64,000 nucleotides of DNA from JANQJA01 sp047947185 (GTDB lineage Bacteria > Pseudomonadota > Gammaproteobacteria > Pseudomonadales > Azotimanducaceae), in the NCBI GenBank assembly GCA_047947185.1, contig CP170502.1:5270001-5334000 (forward strand), given 5' to 3'. A model generated the notes under the pieces. The model was given only the letters and a program-made list of their open reading frames with translations, searched no databases and had not been told where the DNA came from. Position 1 is the first letter of the stretch. Each line of letters begins with the position of its first letter. Of the stretch, positions 41,109 to 50,314 are shown piece by piece. The translations under genes were made by a program, and so were the position numbers.

Positions 41109-43663
41109 TAACGCGGTGGACTCCCGCCGACCCAGATTGGGCTGGTCCAGGCCAGGCCTTCATCATCCTGGCGTACCCGCAGAAAATAGTAGTCACCGTG
41201 CCGGGGCTGGGTCTCATCAACGTAGGACAGGTCCACCTCAAGGGGCATGGTGCCACCCCGTTCAAGCCTGATGCTGTCCTTGTAACCATCAAAAGGTACG
41301 GCTGCGGTCACCGCATTGTCTTTCATGTCGGCAACACGCAGTTCAAGAGATTGGCCGGGTATCATCTGGTGACGTCGCAGCAGGGGTGGCCCGGAACCGG
41401 TTTCTGCAGCGTCTGCCAGGGTGAGCCTGACCCGGGTTGTGTTGGAAAGCCCCTTCATTTTCAGCTTGATGGTGCTGTGGTCGCCGCGAGTGTTGGTCAT
41501 AAACGTAAACTTGTTGGGGTTGTCGCTGTTGCGTTCCAGGTTCTGGGTTTCAAGGTTCTGCAGGTCCACCAGCACGGCTGATTCGACTGACCCGCCAACA
41601 ACCTCCATGGTGCCACGCCAGTGGCGCCAGCCACGGGGGTTATCCTGGGGATTATACGGATAGGACTCGGAGTAGAACGAGAGGGCAAGTTCATCCTTGT
41701 TGGCGCTGATGTACTGCCATTCCTGCAGGATATTGTCATTCTTGAACAGGGTGACCGACCGCACAGGGCTGGTTCCGATCACCCTGCCTGTGATGGTGCG
41801 CATGTCGGCATAGGGTGCGCGCTGGCCAATTCCCGTGCCATTGATGTCCATGTTCACGATGATGCGCTGGCCGGTGGTGGCATAGGCGCGCAGCGACTTC
41901 ATGGCGTCAAAGATGGCATCACTGGTGCGCTCTTTGGCAAAGACCCCACCGAGGCCATTTCGCTGGGCAAGCGAAAACGACTTGGGTGCGGCATATCCCG
42001 GCCGGCCGATGTGGTCATCGGAGGCGGCAACAAATCCGACCTCGTGGCCATGGTTCAGGTACATGCGGCCAAACCACTCGAAGGTTCCGTGCATGGACAT
42101 GATTTCAATCAGGGTTTCCATCTCGGGGTCCGAGTAACGGTATTCACCACGCTGGTGGGCGTGCGGGATAATCAGCACGTCATCGACCTTATTGTTGGTG
42201 CGAAGTCCCTGGTACAGGCTGGACAGGGTGGGGTAGTGCTGGGACGGTGTCCGGTTACGGTTCTCAGGTGTGCGGTAAAGCACGTTGTGATGTCCACCCT
42301 GGGATTGGTTCACTGTCCACTCATAACCCAGGTAGGCGGCAAATCGACCCGGCTCGTTGTATTTCTGGACCAGGGAGCGCAGGGTTTCCCATTCACTGTC
42401 GTCCATCCAGATGTCGTGCTCGGAATGGGTCACAAAATCGAGCCGGGCCTCGTCCCGGGCAAAACGCATATAGGCATCAGCACTGCCGATCCCCTCGGAG
42501 AATCCGGAGTGGCCGTGGGTATCACCCCAGTAGACCCGGTCACCGGGATTATCCTCAACCAGCACCGGATTAAAATGACCCACCAGACTGCCGTCGTTGC
42601 TGCGTACCTGTAGCCTGTGCACACCGGGTCGGTCAAAGGTGAGTCGGGTGGTCACCACGGCGCTGCCATCAGCAGCAACGCTTGCGATTACCTTGTTGCC
42701 CTCAACGATTTGCCAGTCGGGCACGCCCCCCATTGCACGGTTGCCGTAGTGATCTTCTGCGCGAATTGACACCTCCACCGTCTCTCCGGTGGCGACAATT
42801 GACGGGGCGAAACCGGCCACACCGGCAGCACTGCTGCCAATCACCTGGATGGGCTGAATGGGCAGGGACAACCACAGGTCTTCCTTGTCGAGTGCCACAT
42901 ACACCGGGAAAGGCATCTGGTCAGAGGAGAAATCCGGCATCAGCAGCCCACGGCCGCCGCCACTGGTGTCGCCATAGGTAATGGTCACTGTGTCACCCTC
43001 GTTCAGTGTACCGCCGCGAACACGGAAGACGAGTTGCCCCTCGGCGCCCCGGAAGCCGCCGTGCATGCCTGGCACCATCACGGCGTCCACCGTGAATGTC
43101 ACCGCCGGGTTGCTGGAGCTGATGGAAACATAGTTGGCTTTGGTCGGGTCTGTCGCCTGGAACAGTGGATGATTGGTCTGGAAGTGTTTTGAGACCAGGA
43201 AGCCGCCGCCGTCGGTGACCGGGAATTCACCCACGGTATAGGTCTGTGTGAAGGTTGCATATTCCCGGACGGTAAACGGGCCCAGGGGGTCTGCCGTAAA
43301 CTCACCGAGCCCCCGGGGGTTCTCGTCGTTCATGGCGAGTTCTGTGATGAAAGCGTCAAGCGCTGGGCCAGAGGGTGCGTTGTAGGCATTGACGGAAGAC
43401 ACAACTGCCGTCACGTTGACGGGCACTACCTTGCCGGTCATGGCCCAGGCATTCACCCAGTCGAACAGGATGTTGGCCCGGTCACGCTGATTCTCCGGAT
43501 TTGTAGGTGTGTCGGCCAGGTCGCGCTTCAGCCTTTCCACCCGGTCGCGTAGTTCAGCAGTCATGTAGTCATCGGCAGCAGGCGCCTGAACCTTGGGTGG
43601 CGGCGCCTGATCAGCGCAGCCAAAGAGGAACAGCAGCAGGGAAACCAGGAGGATATTACGCAT
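41108..43663 (-). CDS. DUF3604-family lipoprotein, copy 1
   Basis: An 851-residue protein. The ATG at 43663 gives a lipobox (LLLFLFGC), so it is anchored in the envelope; an upstream start is discarded. After an N-terminal beta-rich part (to about residue 370), the C-terminal catalytic-looking region has YWGDTHGHSG, VTHSEHD, IPHAHQRGEY and SDDHIG. This His/Asp set is like a PHP-type metallo-phosphoesterase site. DUF3604 has no established reaction that I can confirm. It sits between HupE copy 2 and the isomerase in a co-directional cluster. Confidence 0.9.
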   Translation of the reverse strand: MRNILLVSLLLFLFGCADQAPPPKVQAPAADDYMTAELRDRVERLKRDLADTPTNPENQRDRANILFDWVNAWAMTGKVVPVNVTAVVSSVNAYNAPSGPALDAFITELAMNDENPRGLGEFTADPLGPFTVREYATFTQTYTVGEFPVTDGGGFLVSKHFQTNHPLFQATDPTKANYVSISSSNPAVTFTVDAVMVPGMHGGFRGAEGQLVFRVRGGTLNEGDTVTITYGDTSGGGRGLLMPDFSSDQMPFPVYVALDKEDLWLSLPIQPIQVIGSSAAGVAGFAPSIVATGETVEVSIRAEDHYGNRAMGGVPDWQIVEGNKVIASVAADGSAVVTTRLTFDRPGVHRLQVRSNDGSLVGHFNPVLVEDNPGDRVYWGDTHGHSGFSEGIGSADAYMRFARDEARLDFVTHSEHDIWMDDSEWETLRSLVQKYNEPGRFAAYLGYEWTVNQSQGGHHNVLYRTPENRNRTPSQHYPTLSSLYQGLRTNNKVDDVLIIPHAHQRGEYRYSDPEMETLIEIMSMHGTFEWFGRMYLNHGHEVGFVAASDDHIGRPGYAAPKSFSLAQRNGLGGVFAKERTSDAIFDAMKSLRAYATTGQRIIVNMDINGTGIGQRAPYADMRTITGRVIGTSPVRSVTLFKNDNILQEWQYISANKDELALSFYSESYPYNPQDNPRGWRHWRGTMEVVGGSVESAVLVDLQNLETQNLERNSDNPNKFTFMTNTRGDHSTIKLKMKGLSNTTRVRLTLADAAETGSGPPLLRRHQMIPGQSLELRVADMKDNAVTAAVPFDGYKDSIRLERGGTMPLEVDLSYVDETQPRHGDYYFLRVRQDDEGLAWTSPIWVGGSPPR

Positions 43664-43774
43664 TGTGAGAGATCTTCCGAAAAATGGGTGGGGCGATGAT
43701 CTTATATTGAAGGATATATCGCAAGCCGGCATGAGAAGCACATGAGCTTCACTCCTGGCGTGGAAATCAACACT

Positions 43775-44887
43775 TCAGGATAACAGGGTCCGTTCAATGA
43801 GCCACCAGGTGCCGAGGCCAAGGATGCCGGCTGAGGCTGTTGTCGACAGGGCAGTCCACCAGCGCCTGTGGCGCAACCAGTACTGGATAATAACAAATGG
43901 CAGGACCACGGCGATGAGTTGGGCAGCCTCAACGCCAAGGTTGAACAGCAACAGTGCCGGCACAAACTCGTCGGTGGGCAGGCCAATTTCCCGCAGGATA
44001 AATGAGAAACCGAAACCGTGGATCAGTCCAAAGGTAAAGGTGGTAAGCCAGCGCCGATGCAGGCCGGGTGTCTTGTGACGCCGAATGAGGAACCAGAGGT
44101 TTTCCGCGCCAATGTAGAAGATGGTCATGGCAATGGCAATCTCTGTGAAGCGTATATTAATCGTCAGGATATCCAGTGCAGACACGGCCAGGGTAATTGA
44201 ATGCGCCACCGTAAAGGCGGTGATCAGCCAGACAAGTGACCTGAGCTGCGTGACAACCACCAGCAATCCAAGCAGAAATGCCATGTGGTCGTAACCCGTC
44301 AGGACGTGCTGGAAACCCAGTACAAAATAGTCGCTCAGCTTCGGTGCCTTGCCGCGGAGTGGGGCGGGTTCTGCCGGCAGTGTCCAGCCCTGATCCCAGA
44401 TCAGGAATTCGACCGGGATTTCCACCTCCCGCCTGCCCTGGCCCAGTTCGGTAAACGTAAACTGATCGCCCAGCGATATTTCCAGGTGGTTGATATGGTC
44501 AAACTTGCCTTCCATCAGGTGATACTGCAGGTACAGTTCACCCGGTACCTGGGCACAGGTCACTGTCATTTCGACCTGGAAGGCGTCTATGGCGGTATAG
44601 TCGTTGGCCTCAATCAGGCCAAGTTCACAGGCCTGGTCGAAATTCGAGATGGCAAAGGCATCCAGGGCAAAAGGTATAAGTTCCGATGGTGAACCGGCGC
44701 CCAGTTCAGCGGCCGCAAGCCGCGGCACCGTCAGCAGCAACGCACTGCGTTCACTACCAATCGATAGCGCAGTGTAAAAGACGCCGGCCTGGTGATCGTG
44801 CCGCTCCAGGCCGGAGACATGCGCGCTGGCGAGCGCCGGGAAGCCTGCCAACCCCAGGCCCAGCAGGGTGTACAGCAATACCCTCAC
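43775..44887 (-). CDS. HupE/UreJ-family membrane protein, copy 2
   Basis: A 370-residue protein with a signal peptide (LGLGLAGFPALASAHV), a periplasmic half to about residue 180 with many acidic residues, and about six membrane helices. The motif GFQHVLTGYDHMAFLLGL (HxxxxGxDH) and later VAHSITLAVS and LIHGFGFS match copy 1 at 39331, so the two are paralogues. It lies 3 nt after the DUF3604 copy 2 stop, so it is surely co-transcribed with it. The His-rich helices suggest metal or proton handling. Confidence 0.9.
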   Translation of the reverse strand: MRVLLYTLLGLGLAGFPALASAHVSGLERHDHQAGVFYTALSIGSERSALLLTVPRLAAAELGAGSPSELIPFALDAFAISNFDQACELGLIEANDYTAIDAFQVEMTVTCAQVPGELYLQYHLMEGKFDHINHLEISLGDQFTFTELGQGRREVEIPVEFLIWDQGWTLPAEPAPLRGKAPKLSDYFVLGFQHVLTGYDHMAFLLGLLVVVTQLRSLVWLITAFTVAHSITLAVSALDILTINIRFTEIAIAMTIFYIGAENLWFLIRRHKTPGLHRRWLTTFTFGLIHGFGFSFILREIGLPTDEFVPALLLFNLGVEAAQLIAVVLPFVIIQYWLRHRRWWTALSTTASAGILGLGTWWLIERTLLS

Positions 44888-44890
44888 TGG

Positions 44891-47629
44891 CTAGTTGGCA
44901 GACCAGTCAACAAAGGTGGGAGACGACCAGGCGGTTTCGTCATCCAGCTGGCGGACCCGGACATAAACGTGATTGCTGTCACCCTCCATGAGTCCATCCT
45001 GTTCCGTGAGCGCAAACCTGAACGCACGATACAGCGGCAGGTTTTCGCCAACAAGCGCAAGGTCGACACTGGCCCGCTCGTCGAAGTCAGTGGACCAGAG
45101 GTTGTCCTGCAGATCACCCAGCCGGACAGTTTCCTGCACCAAAACCTCGCGCCGGGGGACATCCGAATTGAAGTACTCACCGGGTAACTCGGGCACAGTC
45201 TGCATATTCCAGTGTTCCGTTTCCGCTATCGGAGAAGTCATGATCACCACTGTCACCAGATCGTCGGGTGAGACATTGTTCAGCGAAAGCAGGGCGCCGT
45301 CGTTGTCACCCCGGACACGAAAGGTAAAGGTTGCCTCATGGCGTCCGGTTTGCGCGATCCTGTCTGCATAGTGTTCGGTGCCAAGGGGTTCTACCTTCTC
45401 GATGACCGTCTGGCTGCTGCTGCCTTCGGTCAGCCCTGGAGCTTCGCCGGGGGCGTGTACAAAAATCCGGCCCCAGTAGCGCTTGTCCCCACGCGGTGTG
45501 CGCGGTGCGTTGGGGTTTTCGCCTGGGGTGGAGTCAAGGTGTAACCGAAACCTGAGCCTGGCGCTTTCCGCTGCCGGTTCATCAAAGCGGATCATCTGCG
45601 CATCTTCGCCATTGACTACCAGGGTGATGTCAGCAATCTCCGCGGTGCCCGCCACAAAACCCGACAGTTCAAGATTGCCCTGGGCAGTTACGGTTTCACC
45701 CATGGGTGAGCCGTTGACATTCGTTTCCAGATAAATGCGCGCAAACGAGGTGCCGTAGGTATGGCGCGCTTTCAGGTTGTCAAAAATCGCCTTTTTGTCG
45801 TTACTCATGGCAAAGACCGCGCCCAGTCCGCCGCGGCTGCGTCCCCGCGAGGGCGAATTGCCCGGGTGTCCCAGGTGGTCATCGGAGGCGGCATGTAATC
45901 CCACCTTGTGGCCTTTCATCAGGTACTCGCGTCCGAACCACTCAAACGAACCGTGTTGCGAGAAAATCTCCACCAGGTCGGCACCAGCAACATCCCAGTC
46001 ACCTGGCTGGTGTGCATGCGGGATAATCAGCACCTTGTCTGGGTCGTTGTATTTGCGTTGCATGCTGACCATGTCCCTGAGTTCCGGTGCCTGCATGACG
46101 GTGACCGGCAACTGCCGGTCGTCCAGCAGGAACACATTGTGATGGCCACCAAAACGCCAGCTGTTGGTCCATTCGTAGGCACGGAAAGCGACAAAACCAT
46201 CGTCGGGAACGTCAAAGGCATCAGAGACCAGGAAATTGTGCCTGAAGTGCACTTCCGACAGCATGATGTCGTGCCCGGTGAGTGAGGCAAAATCAAGAAA
46301 CGCCACGTTCTTGGCAAAATTCAGGTACCACTCGGGGGTGCCGTTGGCATCGGTGTAACCTTCATGTCCATGCAGTTCCCCCCAATAGAGCCGTGGCCCC
46401 GTCGTTCGGGTGACAACAGGATTGCTGGTGCCACTATAGCTGCCTGTTGTATCCGTGACTCGCAGGTAGACCGGCGTGGCGGGATCGGAATTGATGACAA
46501 CGTCCTCGAAGTGGAAGACGGCGCGGTCGCCGCGGATGGGGCCGCTTTGTTTGATAATGTCTGGCCCATTCCACAGCAGCAGGCGTTTGGGCACCCGGAG
46601 CGCAGCGCGGTTAAAGTACTCATCTTCAACACTGGCCCGCACCCTGAAGGCCTCACCGGGTCGAATCACGCTGGGTGCAACCACGCGGATATGGCTTGCG
46701 GTTTTTCCGTCAACCTGGAAACGTGGTTGTGCAACCGGTACAAACACACCATCGCCGTTAAAGTCGATCTCAAACCGCAGGTCCATGGCGTCGTTGGTGA
46801 AACTCTGCACCAGCCAGCCCGGGCTGCCCTCGCTGGTATCACCCAGCACAAAACGAATCCTGTCACCTGCTTCGAGTCGTCCCTGGTTGACAGTAATGGT
46901 TGGCCTGTTGCCGCCTGACAGCCCGGTAAAGGCGCCACCCAGCCAGACACGCGATCCGGTGACCAGCTTGACGTCGCGCCGATTTGTGGTTGCAGTGGCG
47001 TAATTCGCATCCATTGGGCGAGTGAACTGCAACCTCCCCAGGTCGGAATACCAGTTCTGGCCCATGCGGATCCTGGCACCGGGTTCGAGGGGCGTATCTA
47101 CCTGGTAGTCAATTTCGACTGTGGTGTAGGTTTTTGCGTTCAGGACAGGTTTTGCCGGTTTGCGCAGGACCATCTTGCCGGTCCGACCGCGCGCTTCATG
47201 GGCCGCCCGGAGTTCAGTAAACCGTCGCTCCAGCAGGGGAAACAGGCTCTTGTCCTCGGCAAGCCGGCCTGCCGCTGCACGGGAGCGCAACTGGTTAATC
47301 TCGGAGCCGATGCGCCAGTTCAGCAGTACGCCGTCGTTCTGCAGCGCATCATAGTACTGGCCAAGCAGGGCGGCCCTGGCGGCGACGTTGTCGCCGTTGG
47401 TTGGTAATGACACAAGATCGGTAGCCAACTGGTCAATTGCGCGTTTGAAGGTGGGGTCAGAAAGCTCGGGTATGTCATTCAAGACCTTGAAGGGCAAGTT
47501 GGTGCGCGCCGGTTCGGTGGCTACCCACTCCGTGGCTGCGCCGGCGGGAGCCACAATCAGTAGCTGCAGCGTCAGGGCCAACAGTGTCATCAGGCAGGAA
47601 AATCGGTTTACTGAATCTCGGTTTGTCAA
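44891..47629 (-). CDS. DUF3604-family secreted protein, copy 2
   Basis: A 912-residue paralogue of the protein at 41108. It starts at a TTG with AGGA upstream and has a Sec signal (LLALTLQLLIVAPAGAATEW) instead of a lipobox, so it is probably periplasmic. The C-terminal region holds YWGELHGHEG, SLTGHDIM, IPHAHQPGDW and SDDHLGHPG, the same His/Asp set as copy 1 with the first Asp replaced by Glu. The N-terminal region is beta-rich. It opens the DUF3604-HupE-DUF3604-PpiC-HupE cluster. Function unknown. Confidence 0.9.
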   Translation of the reverse strand: MTNRDSVNRFSCLMTLLALTLQLLIVAPAGAATEWVATEPARTNLPFKVLNDIPELSDPTFKRAIDQLATDLVSLPTNGDNVAARAALLGQYYDALQNDGVLLNWRIGSEINQLRSRAAAGRLAEDKSLFPLLERRFTELRAAHEARGRTGKMVLRKPAKPVLNAKTYTTVEIDYQVDTPLEPGARIRMGQNWYSDLGRLQFTRPMDANYATATTNRRDVKLVTGSRVWLGGAFTGLSGGNRPTITVNQGRLEAGDRIRFVLGDTSEGSPGWLVQSFTNDAMDLRFEIDFNGDGVFVPVAQPRFQVDGKTASHIRVVAPSVIRPGEAFRVRASVEDEYFNRAALRVPKRLLLWNGPDIIKQSGPIRGDRAVFHFEDVVINSDPATPVYLRVTDTTGSYSGTSNPVVTRTTGPRLYWGELHGHEGYTDANGTPEWYLNFAKNVAFLDFASLTGHDIMLSEVHFRHNFLVSDAFDVPDDGFVAFRAYEWTNSWRFGGHHNVFLLDDRQLPVTVMQAPELRDMVSMQRKYNDPDKVLIIPHAHQPGDWDVAGADLVEIFSQHGSFEWFGREYLMKGHKVGLHAASDDHLGHPGNSPSRGRSRGGLGAVFAMSNDKKAIFDNLKARHTYGTSFARIYLETNVNGSPMGETVTAQGNLELSGFVAGTAEIADITLVVNGEDAQMIRFDEPAAESARLRFRLHLDSTPGENPNAPRTPRGDKRYWGRIFVHAPGEAPGLTEGSSSQTVIEKVEPLGTEHYADRIAQTGRHEATFTFRVRGDNDGALLSLNNVSPDDLVTVVIMTSPIAETEHWNMQTVPELPGEYFNSDVPRREVLVQETVRLGDLQDNLWSTDFDERASVDLALVGENLPLYRAFRFALTEQDGLMEGDSNHVYVRVRQLDDETAWSSPTFVDWSAN

Positions 47630-47790
47630 TTGTGTTCCTGTAGAGCTTGGCTTGTTGTTAATGGCCCTACATTACCAGATCTTCGAATATAAAAAAGTGG
47701 TTAGCCTACAGAAAGATCCGAGTCTTGGTCAGCCCATCAATACCGCAGGACAGGTCAAATCAACCGCCGCGTTCGCGATAAAGACTGGCC

Positions 47791-47970
47791 TGTCGCGGCC
47801 CGGCCTGTCGCGGCCCGGCCTGTCGCGGCCCGGCCTGTCGCGGCCCGGCCTGTCGCGGCCCGGCCTGTCGCGGCCCGGCCTGTCGCGGCGCGGCCTGTCG
47901 CCGCCCGGCTTGTCGCGGCCCGGCCTGTCGCGGCCCGGCCGATCGCGGTCCGGCCTGTCGCGGCCCTGGG
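47791..47970. repeat. 15-bp minisatellite, 12 units
   Basis: Twelve consecutive 15-bp units of TGTCGCGGCCCGGCC type, the first six identical and later ones with one to four changes. The array lies 162 bp upstream of DUF3604 copy 2 and just after the aldo/keto reductase stop, in a 398-bp gap with no other gene. Read on the plus strand it would encode a Gly-Leu-Ser-Arg-Pro repeat, but no start, signal or composition supports a protein. It may change length by slippage and influence expression of the DUF3604 cluster. Confidence 0.92.
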
Positions 47971-48027
47971 TTGTATCAGGGACCATCTCAGGGGAGCGCC
48001 TCAGAGGGCCGGAGTCAGAGACCCGGG

Positions 48028-49044
48028 CTATACAAAATATGTCTGGCCGGTGGTAGCCGCAACAAGGTTTTCGCGCAGGTGCTGCCAGACCTGCATGTCC
48101 GCATTGACCGCATCAAGCCCGTTGGCGAGCACATAAGCGTAACTGCGCTGGAATGCTGTCATTCCCGAGTTCATCACCCTGTCCGGGTAATACTGATCGT
48201 AGGCATCCGGGTTGCCCCAGCCAAAAAAACGGCGACCGGCAAGGTGGCGGCCGGCTTTCATGCCGATCAGGCCAATACCGGCCTTGCGCGCAGTCTCGAG
48301 CACTGGCTGCAGATCTGTCATGCTCCTGGAGCCGGCAACTATGTCTTTTTCGATCCAGTCGTACCAACCAGCAGGGGTAATGGCAATCTGCATCAGGTCA
48401 TACCAGCCCGTTGCCGCAGCGGCCAGGGTAACCTGCTCCGCGTTCTCATGTGTGCTGATACCAAACCAGGTCACTTTGCCGGCCTGTCGGGCCCGATCAA
48501 ACGCGCCGTAAATTTCCTCGTTCTGCACCACGGAAGTATTGTTGGTCGCCATAAGGTAATAGGCATCCACGTGGTCCTGTTGCAGTTCTCGCAGGCTCCC
48601 GTCGAGAAATTCTGACCAGTTTTTTGCCGCCTGGCGGGCGGTCGAGAGGTTAATGGTGTCATTCCGATCGACATTAACGCCAATCTGCGCCTTGGAGATC
48701 ACAAACACCTTGTCCCGGTGCTGTTTGAGAAAAGGCGCGAGATTTTGCTCGGCGTCACCGTAATAATTGCGGTAGCCTACATCAAACACATTGATACCCG
48801 CCTCGAGTGCAGGTTCAAGTAACTGGTTGGCGCGTCCGCTCGAGAGGGCAGCGCCACAACCAAAGACAAGGCGACTACCAGAGAACCCCGTTCTGCCAAG
48901 TTGCCGGTAACCCATCTCGGGCCAGCCGCTCACGGACCGGTTGGCCTCGTCCATGGCCGCCTGCAGATTACCCGTCCGAAGCAGGGCATGGCCGCCGACC
49001 GCAAGGGCCGACAGGCTCTGTAGTAGTGATCTGCGTTGGACCAT
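48028..49044 (-). CDS. Aldo/keto-reductase-family protein with Tat-like signal
   Basis: A 338-residue protein from the ATG at 49044, with GGGAGA upstream. The N-terminus VQRRSLLQSLSALAVGGHAL has a twin-Arg motif, so it may be exported folded with its cofactor. The TIM-barrel AKR part has MGYRQLGRTG, INVFDVGYRNYYGDAE (Asp and Tyr) and VISKAQIG (Lys). The fourth catalytic residue, normally His in a YYLH-type strand, is Met in VDAYYLMATNN. It may be a modified oxidoreductase or non-enzymatic. It precedes the DUF3604 cluster in the same direction. Confidence 0.85.
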   Translation of the reverse strand: MVQRRSLLQSLSALAVGGHALLRTGNLQAAMDEANRSVSGWPEMGYRQLGRTGFSGSRLVFGCGAALSSGRANQLLEPALEAGINVFDVGYRNYYGDAEQNLAPFLKQHRDKVFVISKAQIGVNVDRNDTINLSTARQAAKNWSEFLDGSLRELQQDHVDAYYLMATNNTSVVQNEEIYGAFDRARQAGKVTWFGISTHENAEQVTLAAAATGWYDLMQIAITPAGWYDWIEKDIVAGSRSMTDLQPVLETARKAGIGLIGMKAGRHLAGRRFFGWGNPDAYDQYYPDRVMNSGMTAFQRSYAYVLANGLDAVNADMQVWQHLRENLVAATTGQTYFV

Positions 49045-49157
49045 GGCTGTCTCCCTGCCGATATGAGTGATGTCCCAGTATACCCCGCAGATCCTGCCCT
49101 TCAATTGTGGCGTGACAGGTTTCGCGGTATAAGGGGCAAAACGTCAGGAGAGCAAGA

Positions 49158-50258
49158 ATGCAGCTACCACGTGAGGATGCGGATTTTACGGTTGAATGGC
49201 TGAATGCAGCCTTCCAGGAAGGTGGACGCGCAGGTGCCTATCAGGTGACCGACGTGAAGGTGAGCCCGCTGGATGTGCCTGGCCAGACGGCAGAGGTTGT
49301 AAAGCTTGCTGTTACCTGGGACTCGGCCGAATGTCCACTGCCAAGCCGCTTTGTCGCCAAGTACACCAGCCGCAACCAGGCGATGATCGAGTCGGTCATC
49401 AAGGTGTATGACCAGTATCGCCGTGAAACCGCCTTTTACCAGCTGATGCCGGAACCCGGCATGGCAGTGCCCACCTGCTATTTTGCCCGGCATGAGCCCG
49501 AGACCCAGCAATTTGCGTTGCTGCTGAACGACCTGGCACCGGCTGTCTCACCCAGTTGGAACGCCACGCCCGAGCAGGTTGAGATTGCCGCGTCCTATCT
49601 GCCCGCGTTCCATGCGAAGTGGTGGATGAACCCCTATCTGCGTGAGCAGGACTGGCTGGTGCAGTATGACAACCATGATTTCTACATGGCCGCTGCAACC
49701 GCTGCGGCAGCTGCACACGACAAGATCACAGAGTATTTTGGTACTGATGCTGCCCATACCCAGGCAGCGCTGGCGCTGTGGCTTAAGAAGATCGACAGGA
49801 TTGCGGAGCTGATAGCCAATCGTCCCTGGACGATGGTGCACGCCGACTATCATCCCAAGCAGATGTTTTTCCCGACTGCCGCGGGCGGCGAGTACTCGGT
49901 TATCGACTGGCAGTTCTGTTTTGTGGCCCAGGGTGCCTGGGACCTGGTGCGCATCATGATGCTGGGGCAGGATGTTGAATCCCGCCGCGCCAACCAGGAT
50001 CAAATACTTACCGGTTACCTGGACGGGCTTGCCCGGCACGGTGTCAAGGGTTACGACCGGGCAGCACTGGATGAGGATATTCGTCTGGGCCTGGTGGTCA
50101 ACCAGATGATTATGGCAGTGGCGCTGCTTGATACCGACCCGGCCATTATCGAGAAAGAGTGTGCGGAGCTGGGGGTTGATTTCAGGGACGTCTTGTTGCT
50201 GCGGGCCGAAGCCGGGCTGCGCGACTGGGGCGTGGTTGAAACCCTGGAGAAAATCTAG
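49158..50258 (+). CDS. EcKinase/APH-like phosphotransferase
   Basis: A 366-residue kinase-fold protein of the ecdysteroid-kinase-like/APH group. It has RFVAKYTSRN (ATP-binding Lys), LLLNDLAPA for the hinge, VHADYHPKQMFF as the catalytic loop and SVIDWQF in place of DFG. These resemble the kinase part of ACAD10/11-type enzymes that phosphorylate 4-hydroxyacyl-CoA, and choline- or steroid-type kinases. An AGGAGAG site precedes the ATG. The TAG stop lies inside a large palindrome shared with pdxH. Substrate unproven. Confidence 0.85.
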   Translation: MQLPREDADFTVEWLNAAFQEGGRAGAYQVTDVKVSPLDVPGQTAEVVKLAVTWDSAECPLPSRFVAKYTSRNQAMIESVIKVYDQYRRETAFYQLMPEPGMAVPTCYFARHEPETQQFALLLNDLAPAVSPSWNATPEQVEIAASYLPAFHAKWWMNPYLREQDWLVQYDNHDFYMAAATAAAAAHDKITEYFGTDAAHTQAALALWLKKIDRIAELIANRPWTMVHADYHPKQMFFPTAAGGEYSVIDWQFCFVAQGAWDLVRIMMLGQDVESRRANQDQILTGYLDGLARHGVKGYDRAALDEDIRLGLVVNQMIMAVALLDTDPAIIEKECAELGVDFRDVLLLRAEAGLRDWGVVETLEKI

Positions 50259-50314
50259 GGAGACTCTGAACAAATAGGCTCAACGCTGCGCCTATTTGTT
50301 CAGAGTCTCCCTAG
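50255..50314. terminator. 25-bp perfect palindrome containing both stop codons
   Basis: Two 25-bp arms (50255-50279 and 50290-50314) pair perfectly around a 10-nt loop. The outer CTAG on each side contains the stop codon of the plus-strand kinase (TAG 50256-50258) and of minus-strand pdxH (complement of 50311-50313). It is a symmetric, very stable bidirectional terminator. Confidence 0.9.

Noticed and set aside
47388..48056. Open frame on the plus strand encoding Gly-Leu-Ser-Arg-Pro repeats
   Set aside because: It arises from the 15-bp minisatellite and its flanks; there is no ribosome site or signal, and its 5-prime part lies antisense to the DUF3604 gene.
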